Of a stretch of 64,000 nt of DNA, positions 50,142 to 60,191 are shown one piece after another. The position numbers and the translations under genes were made by a program. Where the stretch lies: contig NZ_NIBV01000001.1 in assembly GCF_002632585.1 (NCBI RefSeq), positions 62,001 to 126,000 on the forward strand. The letters are read 5' to 3'. Position 1 is the stretch's first letter, and every line of letters starts with the position of its first letter. Under the pieces are notes generated by a model. That model was given only the letters and a program-made list of their open reading frames with translations, was not told the DNA's origin and did not search any database. Source of the DNA: Xenorhabdus szentirmaii DSM 16338 (lineage in GTDB: Bacteria; Pseudomonadota; Gammaproteobacteria; Enterobacterales; Enterobacteriaceae).

Positions 50142-50909
50142 ATGAAAAGACATATTTTTACACTCACAGCAGCTGCTACTGCTTTAGTTTCTGCTTCCGC
50201 TTGTGCGGAATATCAGTGGGGCTTTGCTAATGTCAGCATGAACTACCTTGACTGGAACAAACACACCACCCACAAAACCGGACAAACGTCCCATAAAGAT
50301 GATTTTGCCTATCTGGAGTTAGAAGGTGGTGCAGGGTTCAGTTGGGGGGAACTATATGGTTTCGCTGATTTAGAAAATCCATTTAACAGTAAAACAGCAC
50401 AACCTGGTGATAACCAACGTTACACCTTCAAAACAACAGGACGTTTCTATCTGGGTGAGACAGGTTTCAACCTTTATGGTCATGTTTACGGAACCTATTC
50501 ACTGCCAGGTAAAGCTAATGGTGGCAACTTCCATGAAGTCAACACACTCTATGGATTGGGCTATAACACCAGTATTGCTGATGTGTGGTTCAAACCTTTC
50601 GTTGCCCTTCATTATGTTGACCAAACTTTCTACTCCGGAAATAACGGTTATGTCGTAGGTTGGGTCGCTGGATATGACTTTAGCCTTTGGGAACAAAAAT
50701 TCAGCGTAACAAACTGGAATGAAATCGAATTGAACCGAAATAAACGTTATGGCAACGGCGGGCGTGACGGCGTCAACGGTGCAATTGCGTTATGGTGGAA
50801 TATACATCCTTCCTTTACCACAGGAATTCAATACCGCTACGCAAATAATAAATTGGGAGAAGATTTCCTACAGGATGGTATTGTTTATAGTATAAAATAT
50901 AACTTCTAA
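50142..50909 (+). CDS. Tsx/OmpK-family outer-membrane channel
   Basis: Predicted nucleoside-specific channel-forming barrel, 255 residues. A signal peptide (MKRHIFTLTAAATALVSASACA) is followed by the family N-terminus YQWGFANVSMNYLDW and FAYLELEGGAGFSWGELYGFADLENPF; the C-terminus ends in the aromatic residue of IVYSIKYNF, as outer-membrane barrels do. It is shorter than E. coli Tsx and nearer to proteins named OmpK. Nucleoside uptake is inferred, and would fit UshA in this window. It sits alone between ampG and cyoA. Confidence 0.8.
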   Translation: MKRHIFTLTAAATALVSASACAEYQWGFANVSMNYLDWNKHTTHKTGQTSHKDDFAYLELEGGAGFSWGELYGFADLENPFNSKTAQPGDNQRYTFKTTGRFYLGETGFNLYGHVYGTYSLPGKANGGNFHEVNTLYGLGYNTSIADVWFKPFVALHYVDQTFYSGNNGYVVGWVAGYDFSLWEQKFSVTNWNEIELNRNKRYGNGGRDGVNGAIALWWNIHPSFTTGIQYRYANNKLGEDFLQDGIVYSIKYNF

Positions 50910-50921
50910 TAACTAATTTGG

Positions 50922-50950
50922 TTAATGGGTGGCCTCTGGCCGCCCATTAA
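50922..50950 (+). terminator. Hairpin after the Tsx-family gene
   Basis: TTAATGGGTGGCC/GGCCGCCCATTAA, 13 bp with one G-U pair and a 3-base loop, 12 bases after the stop codon. It lacks a U-run, so it may end or protect the mRNA rather than be a classical terminator. Confidence 0.6.
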
Positions 50951-51121
50951 TACTGATAAAGAATAACTCTCCCTGTTAAAAAACAGCTTATCACAGCAAT
51001 ATTTTCCTTGATTTTAATCAAGATTTAGCATTTAAAAATAAACAGTTATATTAAAAAAATTGCGTTTTTTGTTTTTTCTATACAAATAATGGCATGAGAT
51101 TAATGTTTTGTTAAATTTCAT

Positions 51122-51133
51122 ATCACATGTGAT
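51122..51133. promoter_or_regulatory. 12-bp perfect palindrome upstream of cyoA
   Basis: ATCACATGTGAT, about 130 bases before the cyoA start. Possible operator; the half-site order is opposite to that of a CRP site. Confidence 0.3.
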
Positions 51134-51259
51134 CCCTCTAGCATAAAAGGCCCACAAGCTATCCGCTTCCATTACAATTGTTTACACTCCGGTAACCATA
51201 CCGTAGAATGCCCGCACTGATGAAACGACAATAAAGCTTTTGTTATCTGGGGTCGCTCA

Positions 51260-52225
51260 ATGAGACTTATGAAATACAAAAAAACTATTGGGTTATCGTC
51301 ACTACTCGCAGCCACTTTAATGCTAAGTGGTTGCGATATGGTATTGATGAATCCCAAAGGGGCGATCGGCGCTGAGCAAAAAACGCTGATACTAACTGCG
51401 TTTGGCTTGATGCTGATCGTTGTTATTCCGGCTATCGTAATGGCAATTATTTTTGCTGTTCGTTACCGAGAAGCCAATAAATCTGCAACTTACCGTCCGA
51501 ACTGGGCACACTCAAATAAAATTGAGCTTGTGGTCTGGACTGTGCCTATCCTGATTATCATCGTCCTGGCGAGCATTACATGGAAAACGACCCATGAACT
51601 CGATCCATATAAGCCATTGGACAGTGATGTAAAACCGGTCACGATAGAAGTGATTTCCCTTGATTGGAAATGGCTGTTTATCTATCCGGAACAGGGTATT
51701 GCAACCGTCAATGAAGTCGTATTCCCTAAAGATGTGCCAATTAACTTCAAGATCACTTCAGACTCTGTGATGAACTCATTCTTCATCCCACAGTTAGGTG
51801 GTCAGATTTATGCAATGCCAGGTATGCAAACCAAACTGCACTTAATTGCTAATTCTGCGGGCAAATACGATGGCTTCTCAGCAAGTTACAGTGGTCATGG
51901 CTTCTCAGGCATGAAATTCACGGCAACCGCAACTGAAAATCGCGCAGATTTTGAAAATTGGGTGAAGAAAGTACAAGCATCTGAGAAATCCCTGGATACC
52001 ACAGAAAAATTCAATGCGTTGGCTAAACCTAGCGAAAACAATCCTGTTGAGCACTTCAAAACAGTGAAACCAAATCTGTTCCAAGAAGATATCGCCAAAT
52101 TCATGGGTGAAATGGGCCATGGTGGTATGTTTGGTGTACCAAGCCATAGTAAAACAGAACATGGTGAAGCTACGGGTCATAATATGCATATGAGTCAGCC
52201 GGCTCATGCAGGTGTTGAGGAATAA
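51260..52225 (+). CDS. cyoA: Cytochrome bo3 quinol oxidase subunit II (CyoA)
   Basis: Subunit II of the proton-pumping ubiquinol oxidase; 321 residues. A lipoprotein signal ends at LSGC (Cys25), then two membrane segments ([22 protein letters not shown] and [16 protein letters not shown]) and a periplasmic cupredoxin-fold domain. The CuA ligands of cytochrome oxidases are absent, as expected for a quinol oxidase. The C-terminal tail is His/Met-rich. First gene of cyoABCDE. Confidence 0.96.
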   Translation: MRLMKYKKTIGLSSLLAATLMLSGCDMVLMNPKGAIGAEQKTLILTAFGLMLIVVIPAIVMAIIFAVRYREANKSATYRPNWAHSNKIELVVWTVPILIIIVLASITWKTTHELDPYKPLDSDVKPVTIEVISLDWKWLFIYPEQGIATVNEVVFPKDVPINFKITSDSVMNSFFIPQLGGQIYAMPGMQTKLHLIANSAGKYDGFSASYSGHGFSGMKFTATATENRADFENWVKKVQASEKSLDTTEKFNALAKPSENNPVEHFKTVKPNLFQEDIAKFMGEMGHGGMFGVPSHSKTEHGEATGHNMHMSQPAHAGVEE

Positions 52226-52229
52226 AGGC

Positions 52230-54218
52230 ATGTGGGGAAAATTAACACTGGATGCAATCCCATTGCATGAACCCATTATTGTGGTGACATTGCTTGGGAT
52301 TCTGCTTGGGGGGCTGGCCGTTGTTGGCACCTTAACCTATTTCCGTAAATGGAAATGGCTCTGGAGTGAATGGTTAACCAGCGTTGACCATAAAAAAATT
52401 GGTGTCATGTACATCGTCGTTGCTATGGTCATGATGCTTCGTGGCTTTGCTGATGCCATCATGATGCGTGGACAGCAAGCTATTGCTTCCGCAGGTATCG
52501 ATGATGCAGGCTTCCTGCCTCCGCACCATTATGATCAGATCTTTACCGCTCACGGCGTTATCATGATTTTCTTCATGGCGATGCCTTTTGTTGTCGGTCT
52601 GATGAACATCGTTGTTCCGCTGCAAATCGGTGCGCGCGACGTTGCCTTCCCATTCTTGAACTCTTTAAGCTTCTGGCTGTTTGTTGTCGGTGTCGCACTG
52701 ATCAACATTTCTCTGGGAATTGGTGAATTCGCACAAACAGGTTGGTTGGCGTATCCGCCTCTGTCCGGTCTGGAGTACAATCCGGGGGTAGGGGTCGATT
52801 ACTGGATATGGAGTCTACAGCTTTCCGGTGTCGGAACATTGCTGACAGGTGTTAACTTCTTCGTGACCATCCTGCGCATGCGTGCGCCAGGCATGTCCAT
52901 GATGAAACTGCCTGTCTTTACATGGGCTTCATTGTGCACCAACGTACTTATCATCGCTGCATTCCCAATCTTAACAGTGACTATTGCACTGTTAACTCTG
53001 GACCGTTATCTGGGCACCCATTTCTTTACCAACGATATGGGCGGCAACATGATGATGTACATCAACCTGATTTGGGCTTGGGGTCACCCTGAAGTTTATA
53101 TTCTGGTCCTGCCTGTCTTTGGTATCTTCTCTGAAGTTACTGCAACATTCTCGAAAAAACGCCTGTTTGGTTATACCTCACTGGTGTGGGCGACAATCGT
53201 TATCACTATCCTGTCGTTCATCGTATGGTTGCACCACTTCTTTACCATGGGTTCCGGCGCGAACGTCAACGCTTTCTTTGGTATCGCCACGATGATTATC
53301 TCTATCCCAACCGGGGTTAAGATCTTCAACTGGTTGTTCACCATGTATCGTGGTCGCATCGAATTCAAAACCCCAATGCTGTGGACGGTTGGCTTCCTGG
53401 TCACTTTCTCCATTGGTGGTATGACAGGTGTTCTGCTGGCAGTACCGGGTGCAAACTTCGTTCTGCACAACAGTTTGTTCCTGATTGCTCACTTCCATAA
53501 CGTCATCATCGGCGGTGTGGTATTCGGTTGCTTCGCAGGTACAACTTACTGGTTCCCGAAAGCGTTTGGTTTCACCCTGAACGAAAAATGGGGTGTTCGT
53601 GCATTTTGGTTCTGGATCACGGGTTTCTTCGTTGCCTTTATGCCGCTATACGCGCTTGGCTTCATGGGTATGACCCGTCGCCTGAGCCAAAATATCAACC
53701 CAGAATTCCACCCATTGCTGGTTGTTGCAGCAGGTGGTGTCGTCTTGATTGCTTTAGGCATTCTGTGCCAGGTTATCCAGTTCTACGTCAGTATCCGTGA
53801 CCGTGAACAAAACCGTGACTTGACAGGTGATCCATGGGGTGCTCGTACTCTGGAATGGTCAACTTCATCTCCGCCTCCATTCTATAACTTTGCTGAAGTT
53901 CCACACATTCAGACTCGTGATGCGTGGTGGGATATGAAAGAAAAAGGTATCGAATATAAGCGCCCTGCTAAATATGAAGAGATTCATATGCCTAGAAATA
54001 CCGCAGCTGGCGTGGTCATCAGTGCATTCTGTCTGATATTAGGCTTTGCTTTGATCTGGCATATCTGGTGGATGGCTATTGGCAGCTTTGCTGGTATCGT
54101 TATCAGCTGCATCGTGAAAAGCTTCGATGAAAATGTTGATTACTACGTCCCAGTAGCTGAAGTCGAGAAAGTTGAAAATCAGCGTTACGAAGAACTGAGA
54201 AAGGCAGGTGTGAAATAA
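52230..54218 (+). CDS. cyoB: Cytochrome bo3 quinol oxidase subunit I (CyoB)
   Basis: Catalytic subunit with heme b, heme o3 and CuB; 662 residues. CuB and heme ligands are visible in [11 protein letters not shown] and [11 protein letters not shown], and the heme pair in [22 protein letters not shown] and [11 protein letters not shown] in the first part are typical. Start at ATG 52230 ([11 protein letters not shown]); the longer frame overlaps cyoA. Its stop overlaps the cyoC start by one base. Confidence 0.98.
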   Translation: MWGKLTLDAIPLHEPIIVVTLLGILLGGLAVVGTLTYFRKWKWLWSEWLTSVDHKKIGVMYIVVAMVMMLRGFADAIMMRGQQAIASAGIDDAGFLPPHHYDQIFTAHGVIMIFFMAMPFVVGLMNIVVPLQIGARDVAFPFLNSLSFWLFVVGVALINISLGIGEFAQTGWLAYPPLSGLEYNPGVGVDYWIWSLQLSGVGTLLTGVNFFVTILRMRAPGMSMMKLPVFTWASLCTNVLIIAAFPILTVTIALLTLDRYLGTHFFTNDMGGNMMMYINLIWAWGHPEVYILVLPVFGIFSEVTATFSKKRLFGYTSLVWATIVITILSFIVWLHHFFTMGSGANVNAFFGIATMIISIPTGVKIFNWLFTMYRGRIEFKTPMLWTVGFLVTFSIGGMTGVLLAVPGANFVLHNSLFLIAHFHNVIIGGVVFGCFAGTTYWFPKAFGFTLNEKWGVRAFWFWITGFFVAFMPLYALGFMGMTRRLSQNINPEFHPLLVVAAGGVVLIALGILCQVIQFYVSIRDREQNRDLTGDPWGARTLEWSTSSPPPFYNFAEVPHIQTRDAWWDMKEKGIEYKRPAKYEEIHMPRNTAAGVVISAFCLILGFALIWHIWWMAIGSFAGIVISCIVKSFDENVDYYVPVAEVEKVENQRYEELRKAGVK

Positions 54219-54829
54219 TGTCGACTCAAACCCTTAATAATACAGCCGCCCATGATGATCATGGGCATCACGATGCAGGAGCCAACAAAGTATTTGGTTT
54301 CTGGATCTACCTGATGAGTGACTTGGTTCTGTTTGCAAGTCTGTTCGCTACCTATGCAGTGCTGGTTAACGGCACTGCTGGCGGCCCAACAGGTAAAGAG
54401 ATTTTTGAACTGCCTTTTGTTTTGGTCGAAACCTTCTTACTGTTGTTCAGTAGTATTACCTATGGTTTCGCCATGCTGTGCATGAATAAAGGTAAAGCTG
54501 CTCAGGTCAACCTGTGGCTGTTCATTACCTTCTTGCTTGGCCTGGGCTTCGTTTCAATGGAAGTCTATGAATTCCATAAACTGATTTCTGAAGGTTTTGG
54601 TCCGGATCGTAGTGCATTCCTGTCTTCTTTCTTTGCACTGGTTGCGACGCACGGCTTACACGTCACCTTCGGCCTGATTTGGATTATCGTTCTGATGGTT
54701 CAGGTTGCACGCCGTGGTTTAACCGAGGTGAACCGTACTCGTCTTAACTGCCTGAGCTTGTTCTGGCACTTCTTAGACGTTGTATGGATCTGTGTATTTA
54801 CTGTCGTTTATCTGATGGGAGCGATGTGA
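54218..54829 (+). CDS. cyoC: Cytochrome bo3 quinol oxidase subunit III (CyoC)
   Basis: Subunit III, 203 residues, five membrane helices after a His-rich N-terminus ([13 protein letters not shown]). [38 protein letters not shown] and [18 protein letters not shown] are conserved. The ATG overlaps the cyoB stop (TAATG), and its stop overlaps the cyoD ATG (TGATG), pointing to coupled translation. Confidence 0.97.
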   Translation: MSTQTLNNTAAHDDHGHHDAGANKVFGFWIYLMSDLVLFASLFATYAVLVNGTAGGPTGKEIFELPFVLVETFLLLFSSITYGFAMLCMNKGKAAQVNLWLFITFLLGLGFVSMEVYEFHKLISEGFGPDRSAFLSSFFALVATHGLHVTFGLIWIIVLMVQVARRGLTEVNRTRLNCLSLFWHFLDVVWICVFTVVYLMGAM

Positions 54830-55161
54830 TGAGTCATCCAAATACTTCTCATACTGGCGCCAGCCACGGTAGTTTCAAAACCTACATGATTGGTTTTGTA
54901 CTGTCAGTTATACTGACCGTGATCCCATTCTGGATGGTAATGGAAAACACCGCTTCGCACAGCACCATCCTGTTAACAGTAATCGCAATGGCTGTTGTTC
55001 AGATCTTTGTTCATTTCATCTGCTTCCTGCATATGAATACTTCGTCTGAAGAGCGTTGGAATCTCGTTGCTTTATTATTCACATTACTCGTCATCGCTAT
55101 CGTAGTTGTTGGCTCCCTGTGGATTATGTACAACCTGAACATCAATATGATGGTTGATTAA
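54829..55161 (+). CDS. cyoD: Cytochrome bo3 quinol oxidase subunit IV (CyoD)
   Basis: Small membrane subunit of 110 residues with three helices, needed for CuB assembly in subunit [24 protein letters not shown] and [14 protein letters not shown] are clear. Start at ATG 54829, overlapping the cyoC stop; the frame extending upstream to 54784 lies inside cyoC. Confidence 0.96.
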   Translation: MSHPNTSHTGASHGSFKTYMIGFVLSVILTVIPFWMVMENTASHSTILLTVIAMAVVQIFVHFICFLHMNTSSEERWNLVALLFTLLVIAIVVVGSLWIMYNLNINMMVD

Positions 55162-55173
55162 GGGTTGAGTTGC

Positions 55174-56058
55174 ATGATTAAGCAATACCTGCAAGTGACC
55201 AAACCAGGAATTATTTTCGGAAATCTAATTTCTGTGATTGGTGGTTTTCTACTCGCTTCCAAGGGAGTAATAGATTACCCCTTATTCTTTGCAACGATGG
55301 TCGGGGTATCGCTGGTGGTAGCATCAGGTTGTGTATTCAACAACTATATCGACCGCGATATCGACTGTATCATGGAAAGAACGAAAGAAAGGGTCCTTGT
55401 GAAAGGGCTTATCGATCCGAAAATCAGCCTGATTTACGCCTCAGTGTTAGGTATTGCTGGCATGGTGCTGCTCTATGTAGCAGCCAATGCCTTAGCAATG
55501 TGGTTAGCGTTTATCGGATTTATCATTTATGTCGGGGTTTATAGCCTCTACATGAAAAGGAAATCTGTTTATGGCACGCTGGTTGGTAGCTTGTCAGGTG
55601 CAGCTCCTCCCGTTATTGGCTACTGCGCAGTAACAGGGCATTTTGATGCAGGTGCGCTGATCTTATTGCTGATCTTCAGCTTGTGGCAAATGCCTCACTC
55701 TTACGCCATTGCTATTTTTCGGTTCAAAGATTATCAGGCCGCCAATATTCCAGTATTGCCGGTGATTAAAGGTATTTCCGTCGCGAAAAACCACATCACT
55801 TTGTACATTCTGGCCTTTATGGTTGCTACCCTGATGCTGACTATCAGTGGCTATGCCGGTTATAAATACCTCGTCGTAGCAGCAGTAGTCAGTCTCTGGT
55901 GGCTGGGTATGGCATTATCAGGTTATAAAACCTCTGATGATCGTATTTGGGCCCGTAAGTTATTTATGTTTTCTATCATCGCTATTATGTCATTGAGCGT
56001 GATGATGTCTGTAGATTCATCAGCATCACCAGAAAGCCTTCTGACTTACGTCTGGTAA
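55174..56058 (+). CDS. cyoE: Protoheme IX farnesyltransferase (heme O synthase) CyoE
   Basis: UbiA-family enzyme that adds a farnesyl group to heme b to make heme O for CyoB; 294 residues. The prenyl-diphosphate site is [15 protein letters not shown]. The Cys here replaces the Arg usual in this loop (RDIDRKMERT in E. coli), outside the Asp motif. About seven to nine membrane helices. ATG 55174 gives the family start [17 protein letters not shown]; a TTG at 55165 is unlikely. Last gene of the cyo operon, 12 bases after cyoD. Confidence 0.96.
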   Translation: MIKQYLQVTKPGIIFGNLISVIGGFLLASKGVIDYPLFFATMVGVSLVVASGCVFNNYIDRDIDCIMERTKERVLVKGLIDPKISLIYASVLGIAGMVLLYVAANALAMWLAFIGFIIYVGVYSLYMKRKSVYGTLVGSLSGAAPPVIGYCAVTGHFDAGALILLLIFSLWQMPHSYAIAIFRFKDYQAANIPVLPVIKGISVAKNHITLYILAFMVATLMLTISGYAGYKYLVVAAVVSLWWLGMALSGYKTSDDRIWARKLFMFSIIAIMSLSVMMSVDSSASPESLLTYVW

Positions 56059-56192
56059 TATCCTATGGCAGGCCTCGGCCTGTCATATTTTCCTTTCTCT
56101 TATCTCTATTCAATGACAACTGACGGTGACAGACACATTTGTCGTTTGCCTCCATCCGAGTGGAATGTCATATCAGATTTTTTGAGGTATCC

Positions 56193-57560
56193 ATGAACGA
56201 TAATAAAATGACCCCGCTTGAACTTCGAGCGACATGGGGCTTAGGCTCTGTTTTCTCTCTGCGCATGTTAGGCATGTTCATGGTCCTGCCCGTTCTGACG
56301 ACCTATGGCTTGGAATTGCATGATGCAACCGAAGCACTAATAGGGATCGCCATTGGTATCTACGGTTTAACACAAGCAATATTCCAAATTCCATTTGGGC
56401 TACTTTCAGATAAAATTGGTCGAAAACCTTTAATTATCGGCGGGCTGCTTATTTTCGCATTAGGCAGTATCATTGCCGCCTTAAGTGATTCCATATGGGG
56501 GATCATCATCGGGCGTGCCTTGCAAGGTGCGGGAGCAATATCAGCGGCAATCATGGCTCTGCTTTCTGACCTGACCCGAGAACAGAATCGTACAAAAGCC
56601 ATGGCATTTATTGGCATCAGCTTTGGCATTACATTTGCTTTTGCTATTGTTGTTGGCCCTATTATTACTCACAAAATTGGTTTAAATGGTCTATTTAGCG
56701 CAATTGCCATCTTCGCAGGCTGTGGAATTTTAATCACATTATTTGCTGTACCAAATACCCATAAACATGTGCTGAACCGTGAATCAGGGATCGTCCGAGG
56801 CAGCTTCAAGCATGTCCTCTCTAATCCCCAATTATTGAAACTCAACTTCGGGATTCTTAGCCTGCATACTTTATTGATGTCGAGTTTTGTTGCCCTCCCC
56901 CTCATCATGGAGAAAGTCGGTTTTCCTCCAGAAAAACACTGGAAAGTGTATTTAATTACCACACTTATCTCGTTTGTTGCTGTTTTACCTTTTATTATTT
57001 ATGCAGAAACTAAACGCCGCATGAAACAGGTGTTTTTACTTTGCATTGCTATGCTATTTGCTGCTGAGACTGTCTTATGGTCACAAGAGTCACATCTTTG
57101 GGGCATTTTTATCGGCATTCAAATCTTCTTCCTTGCATTTAATATACTGGAAGCTATTTTACCTTCACTTATCAGTAAGGAAGCCCCTGCTGGCTATAAA
57201 GGTACCGCCATGGGCATCTATTCGACCAGCCAATTCCTTGGAGTTGCTTTAGGCGGTTTTCTTGGTGGGATGCTCTATGAATTACAGGGGGCAGCGTTGG
57301 TCTTCATGGGAGGCATCGTACTGACAGCATTTTGGTTTATTCTCAGCCTGACATTACGGCAGCCCCCATATGTCAGCAGCATCAGAATTACTTTACCTAA
57401 TCAATTGAGTGATCCTGATCTATTGAAAAAAGATATCTTGGCACAACCCGGTATAAAAGAAGTTTCCATCGCACCAGAAGAATTCAGCGCGTACATCAAG
57501 GTCGACACTAAATTAACCAATCGGGAACAATTAGAGAAAATTATACTATCGCATCAGTAA
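56193..57560 (+). CDS. yajR: MFS transporter YajR with C-terminal YAM domain
   Basis: Inner-membrane transporter of 455 residues, substrate unknown. Twelve helices; MFS motif A is GLLSDKIGRKPLIIGG. After the last helix comes a ferredoxin-like YAM domain (PPYVSSIRITLP ... LAQPGIKEVSIAPEEFSAYIKVD), diagnostic of YajR. ATG 56193 has TTGAGG five bases upstream and gives MNDNKMTPLELRATWG as in E. coli. Follows cyoE as in E. coli. Confidence 0.94.
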   Translation: MNDNKMTPLELRATWGLGSVFSLRMLGMFMVLPVLTTYGLELHDATEALIGIAIGIYGLTQAIFQIPFGLLSDKIGRKPLIIGGLLIFALGSIIAALSDSIWGIIIGRALQGAGAISAAIMALLSDLTREQNRTKAMAFIGISFGITFAFAIVVGPIITHKIGLNGLFSAIAIFAGCGILITLFAVPNTHKHVLNRESGIVRGSFKHVLSNPQLLKLNFGILSLHTLLMSSFVALPLIMEKVGFPPEKHWKVYLITTLISFVAVLPFIIYAETKRRMKQVFLLCIAMLFAAETVLWSQESHLWGIFIGIQIFFLAFNILEAILPSLISKEAPAGYKGTAMGIYSTSQFLGVALGGFLGGMLYELQGAALVFMGGIVLTAFWFILSLTLRQPPYVSSIRITLPNQLSDPDLLKKDILAQPGIKEVSIAPEEFSAYIKVDTKLTNREQLEKIILSHQ

Positions 57561-57580
57561 CTGCTCTGCTGTAAGGCTTC

Positions 57581-57627
57581 CCAGAAAGTACGGTAATAGG
57601 CCATCTTACCAATACCGTACTTTCTGG
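57581..57627. terminator. Long hairpin between yajR and the chitinase
   Basis: CCAGAAAGTACGGTA (57581-57595) and TACCGTACTTTCTGG (57613-57627) form a perfect 15-bp stem; an inner GGTAA/TTACC alternative exists. It lies between two converging genes and may stop both, but neither side has a clear U-run. Confidence 0.6.
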
Positions 57628-57639
57628 CATTAAAGCGTA

Positions 57640-59136
57640 TTATTTATTTGTTTTTCCTTTGTAATAAAAAGGTTCCATATCGATCTTCCTAATCAATAAT
57701 GGGCATTCCAGGCCTTCACGAGCGGCATTCAGCAATAACCCATTGTCTTGGTCCGCTGTCCAGGTAAAAATTCCACCCAGATTTTTTTCCAACACATATT
57801 TTGTTTTCGCTTTTACTGTACGTGGTGTATCGATTGATAAAAATAGTTTGTTATACGGATTATACAGATAATCTGCATCTGCTGTTTCATCAGTATAAAG
57901 CGTAAAATAATTTCTATCTGTTTGAGACTCTAAATCAAGATAATTATATATTGTGTCATACCATTCCGTTGTACCTGACTCAAATGTTCCGGTTGTCGTA
58001 TTTATTCCCGAAGAATAGCTGCCTGATAAGGGAGAATAACTCGTTATATCCGCTTGTTTTGCATTACGAGAATATCCTGCATAACCAATATTAATCGCCT
58101 GAGATGGAACACCTACACTCAATAGATACTCAACGGCTTTCTCCACACTATTTTCACTATCAGGATAACGGCGAAGATTGGTATGATGCATCAATTTATT
58201 TGCCCATGGAGTTCCAAAAAAATCGTACGTCATGACGTTAATGCCGTATAGCCCTGCATTTAATAATTCAGGTATTTTCGATTTCGCCATAATGTCAGGA
58301 ACTGCCGAGCAAGCGATACTTATTTTAATATCAGATCGCCCTGCTTTCTTGAATTCTGCGGATAAATCCCGGATCAAACTAATATAATAGTTGCCATCTT
58401 CATCATCATATGGATTACTATTTCCGGGTGCTCCGGGATATTCCCAATCGATATCGACTTCAGTAAACATCGGGAAACGCTTAAAAATATCCAACAGGCT
58501 GGAAATAAATCTGGATTTTAATTGGTTATCTCTGACCATTTTGTAAAATCCATTACTCATGGTCCACCCACCAACACTGAATGATATCGCCAGATCATGA
58601 CCCATTGCTTTTGCGGCACTCTGTACTTTCGCCAATCCCCCCAATACACCCATGGACTTCTCTTGATTGAAGTCTCTGGGCATTTTAATATCTTTCCAGA
58701 CTGGGAAAGTACAGTTAACGTAAGATTGACAATCTCCCCATTCATCAGTAAATGTCACTTCACCTTTACTGTGCCGGCCGAATTTTGGAGCAGCCAGAGA
58801 AATAACATGGCCTTTATCACCTTTGTCACCGAGTATTCCACAAAAGCCGATAATCAACTTATCATAGGCAAAAGGATTGTCTAACAAATGCTGTAGATCA
58901 ATTCCCCTCCCACGGGCCTGAGGAAGTTGATGACCTTGCAACCGTCCGTCATATTGAGACCAATCGGTATAATAACCTATTACTTTAGGTTTATTTTTAA
59001 CGTTATATTTATTATAGACGGGCAGAGCAACCCTTCCTGAGGTATAACTGAACTTTGTTGTTTCAGTTGCCGGATTAAAACGATCTAAACAATATGATTC
59101 ACATGTCAGTTTGTCTGGTTTTGTTATCTTTGACAT
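57640..59136 (-). CDS. GH18 chitinase, orphan, insect-pathogen type
   Basis: Predicted endochitinase of 498 residues. The catalytic strand reads TEVDIDWE (225-232): Asp228, Asp230 and Glu232 of the DxDxE core are present, but the first Asp of the DXXDXDXE signature is Thr225. Other GH18 landmarks are intact: SFSVGGW (186-191), MTYDFFG, and GGIFTWTADQDNG near the C-terminus. No chitin-binding module and no signal peptide are visible; the N-terminus is MSKITKPDKLTCESYCLDRF. Such leaderless chitinases occur with Tc toxins in insect pathogens, but no toxin gene lies here. It splits the yajR-yajQ neighbourhood and has AT-rich flanks, suggesting acquisition. Confidence 0.9.
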   Translation of the reverse strand: MSKITKPDKLTCESYCLDRFNPATETTKFSYTSGRVALPVYNKYNVKNKPKVIGYYTDWSQYDGRLQGHQLPQARGRGIDLQHLLDNPFAYDKLIIGFCGILGDKGDKGHVISLAAPKFGRHSKGEVTFTDEWGDCQSYVNCTFPVWKDIKMPRDFNQEKSMGVLGGLAKVQSAAKAMGHDLAISFSVGGWTMSNGFYKMVRDNQLKSRFISSLLDIFKRFPMFTEVDIDWEYPGAPGNSNPYDDEDGNYYISLIRDLSAEFKKAGRSDIKISIACSAVPDIMAKSKIPELLNAGLYGINVMTYDFFGTPWANKLMHHTNLRRYPDSENSVEKAVEYLLSVGVPSQAINIGYAGYSRNAKQADITSYSPLSGSYSSGINTTTGTFESGTTEWYDTIYNYLDLESQTDRNYFTLYTDETADADYLYNPYNKLFLSIDTPRTVKAKTKYVLEKNLGGIFTWTADQDNGLLLNAAREGLECPLLIRKIDMEPFYYKGKTNK

Positions 59137-59523
59137 ATACTTTCCTTTTTAAAATTAAAATTAGAATTACATGTCTGACCTTACAACTTCAAAAAACAAT
59201 TTAACTGACATCGTTTTCATTTAATACATCATCATTTATAATTAGTATGTTATGAAACACATACCATAAGAAAAACAAAATAAAAAACTGCAATTAAAAT
59301 ATAATAACTTTATATATTTAGTCATTACATTTAATTCAAAGCACATGAAAAATCAAATAAAAAACACCATTTCATACAATACAGATACACTAATTAATCT
59401 GAATAAGATTAATGAATAAGAAACAAATTAAAGAGAGGGGAGTTTCCCCTCTCCTACTGAATAAATCTATAGCTTCTGATTTTTCAGTCCTGATTTGAAA
59501 AGCAGTATTAAAAACTACTGTCA
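59137..59523. other. AT-rich region between yajQ and the chitinase
   Basis: 387 bases with no gene. The side next to yajQ has that gene's terminator (59433-59453). The 280 bases next to the chitinase are exceptionally AT-rich and should contain its promoter; no boxes are clear enough to place. The composition suits H-NS/Hha-type silencing. Confidence 0.55.
59433..59453 (-). terminator. Rho-independent terminator after yajQ
   Basis: GAGAGGGGA/TCCCCTCTC, 9-bp stem with a 3-base loop; the minus strand continues TTTAATTTG. Confidence 0.8.
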
Positions 59524-60015
59524 TTAATCGCGGAAATTAGTGAACTGGAAAGGCTGGCCTAATTCTGCCCCACGAACCAATGAGATAACACTTTGCAAAT
59601 CATCACGCGCTTTACCTGTTACCCGAACTTGCTCACCCTGGATCTGAGCCTGCACTTTCAGCTTGCTGTCTTTAATGAGCTTCACAATTTTTTTAGCTAA
59701 TGGCGTATCAATACCTTGCAGCAGCGTCGCTTCTACACTGTATGTTTTACCACTATGAACCATATTTTCAGGAATATTAAGCACTGAGCCATCAATTCCA
59801 CGCTTAGAGAATTTTTCACGAAGAATATCAACTAATTGATTGACCTGAAAATCAGATTCACTCGCTATTTTGACGGACTCATTCTTTTCGTTTAATTCAA
59901 AACTTGCGCTGACATTACGAAAATCCCAACGGTTGGTTAATTCTCTCTGTGCGTTTTCGACCGCATTACGTACTTCCTGCATATCAACTTCTGAAACAAT
60001 ATCAAATGATGGCAT
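59524..60015 (-). CDS. yajQ: Nucleotide-binding protein YajQ
   Basis: UPF0234 protein of 163 residues, two ferredoxin-like domains. [21 protein letters not shown] at the start, [16 protein letters not shown] and [27 protein letters not shown] are nearly identical to E. coli YajQ. Homologues bind c-di-GMP or act in tail-phage development; no role is known for this one. Divergent from panE. Confidence 0.95.
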   Translation of the reverse strand: MPSFDIVSEVDMQEVRNAVENAQRELTNRWDFRNVSASFELNEKNESVKIASESDFQVNQLVDILREKFSKRGIDGSVLNIPENMVHSGKTYSVEATLLQGIDTPLAKKIVKLIKDSKLKVQAQIQGEQVRVTGKARDDLQSVISLVRGAELGQPFQFTNFRD

Positions 60016-60191
60016 TACCTGTCACCTCCAGCTAATCAACAAATCGGCATGATAACCGCTTTCCATTATTGGCAAAAGATCTATACTCAGGAGCCTGAGT
60101 GAACTGTGAAAATTTATCCGGTTTTGTGACCATTCTGCGTTATAAAGACAAACCGAGGTTTACTCATGAAAGTGTCCTTCAAGGAGGAGAT

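Larger units (their letters stand above)
50910..51259. other. Spacer upstream of cyoA
   Basis: About 350 bases with no gene. It begins with a strong hairpin (50922-50950), continues AT-rich, contains a 12-bp perfect palindrome (51122-51133) and should include the cyo promoter. I could not assign -35/-10 or ArcA/Fnr boxes with confidence. Confidence 0.5.
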
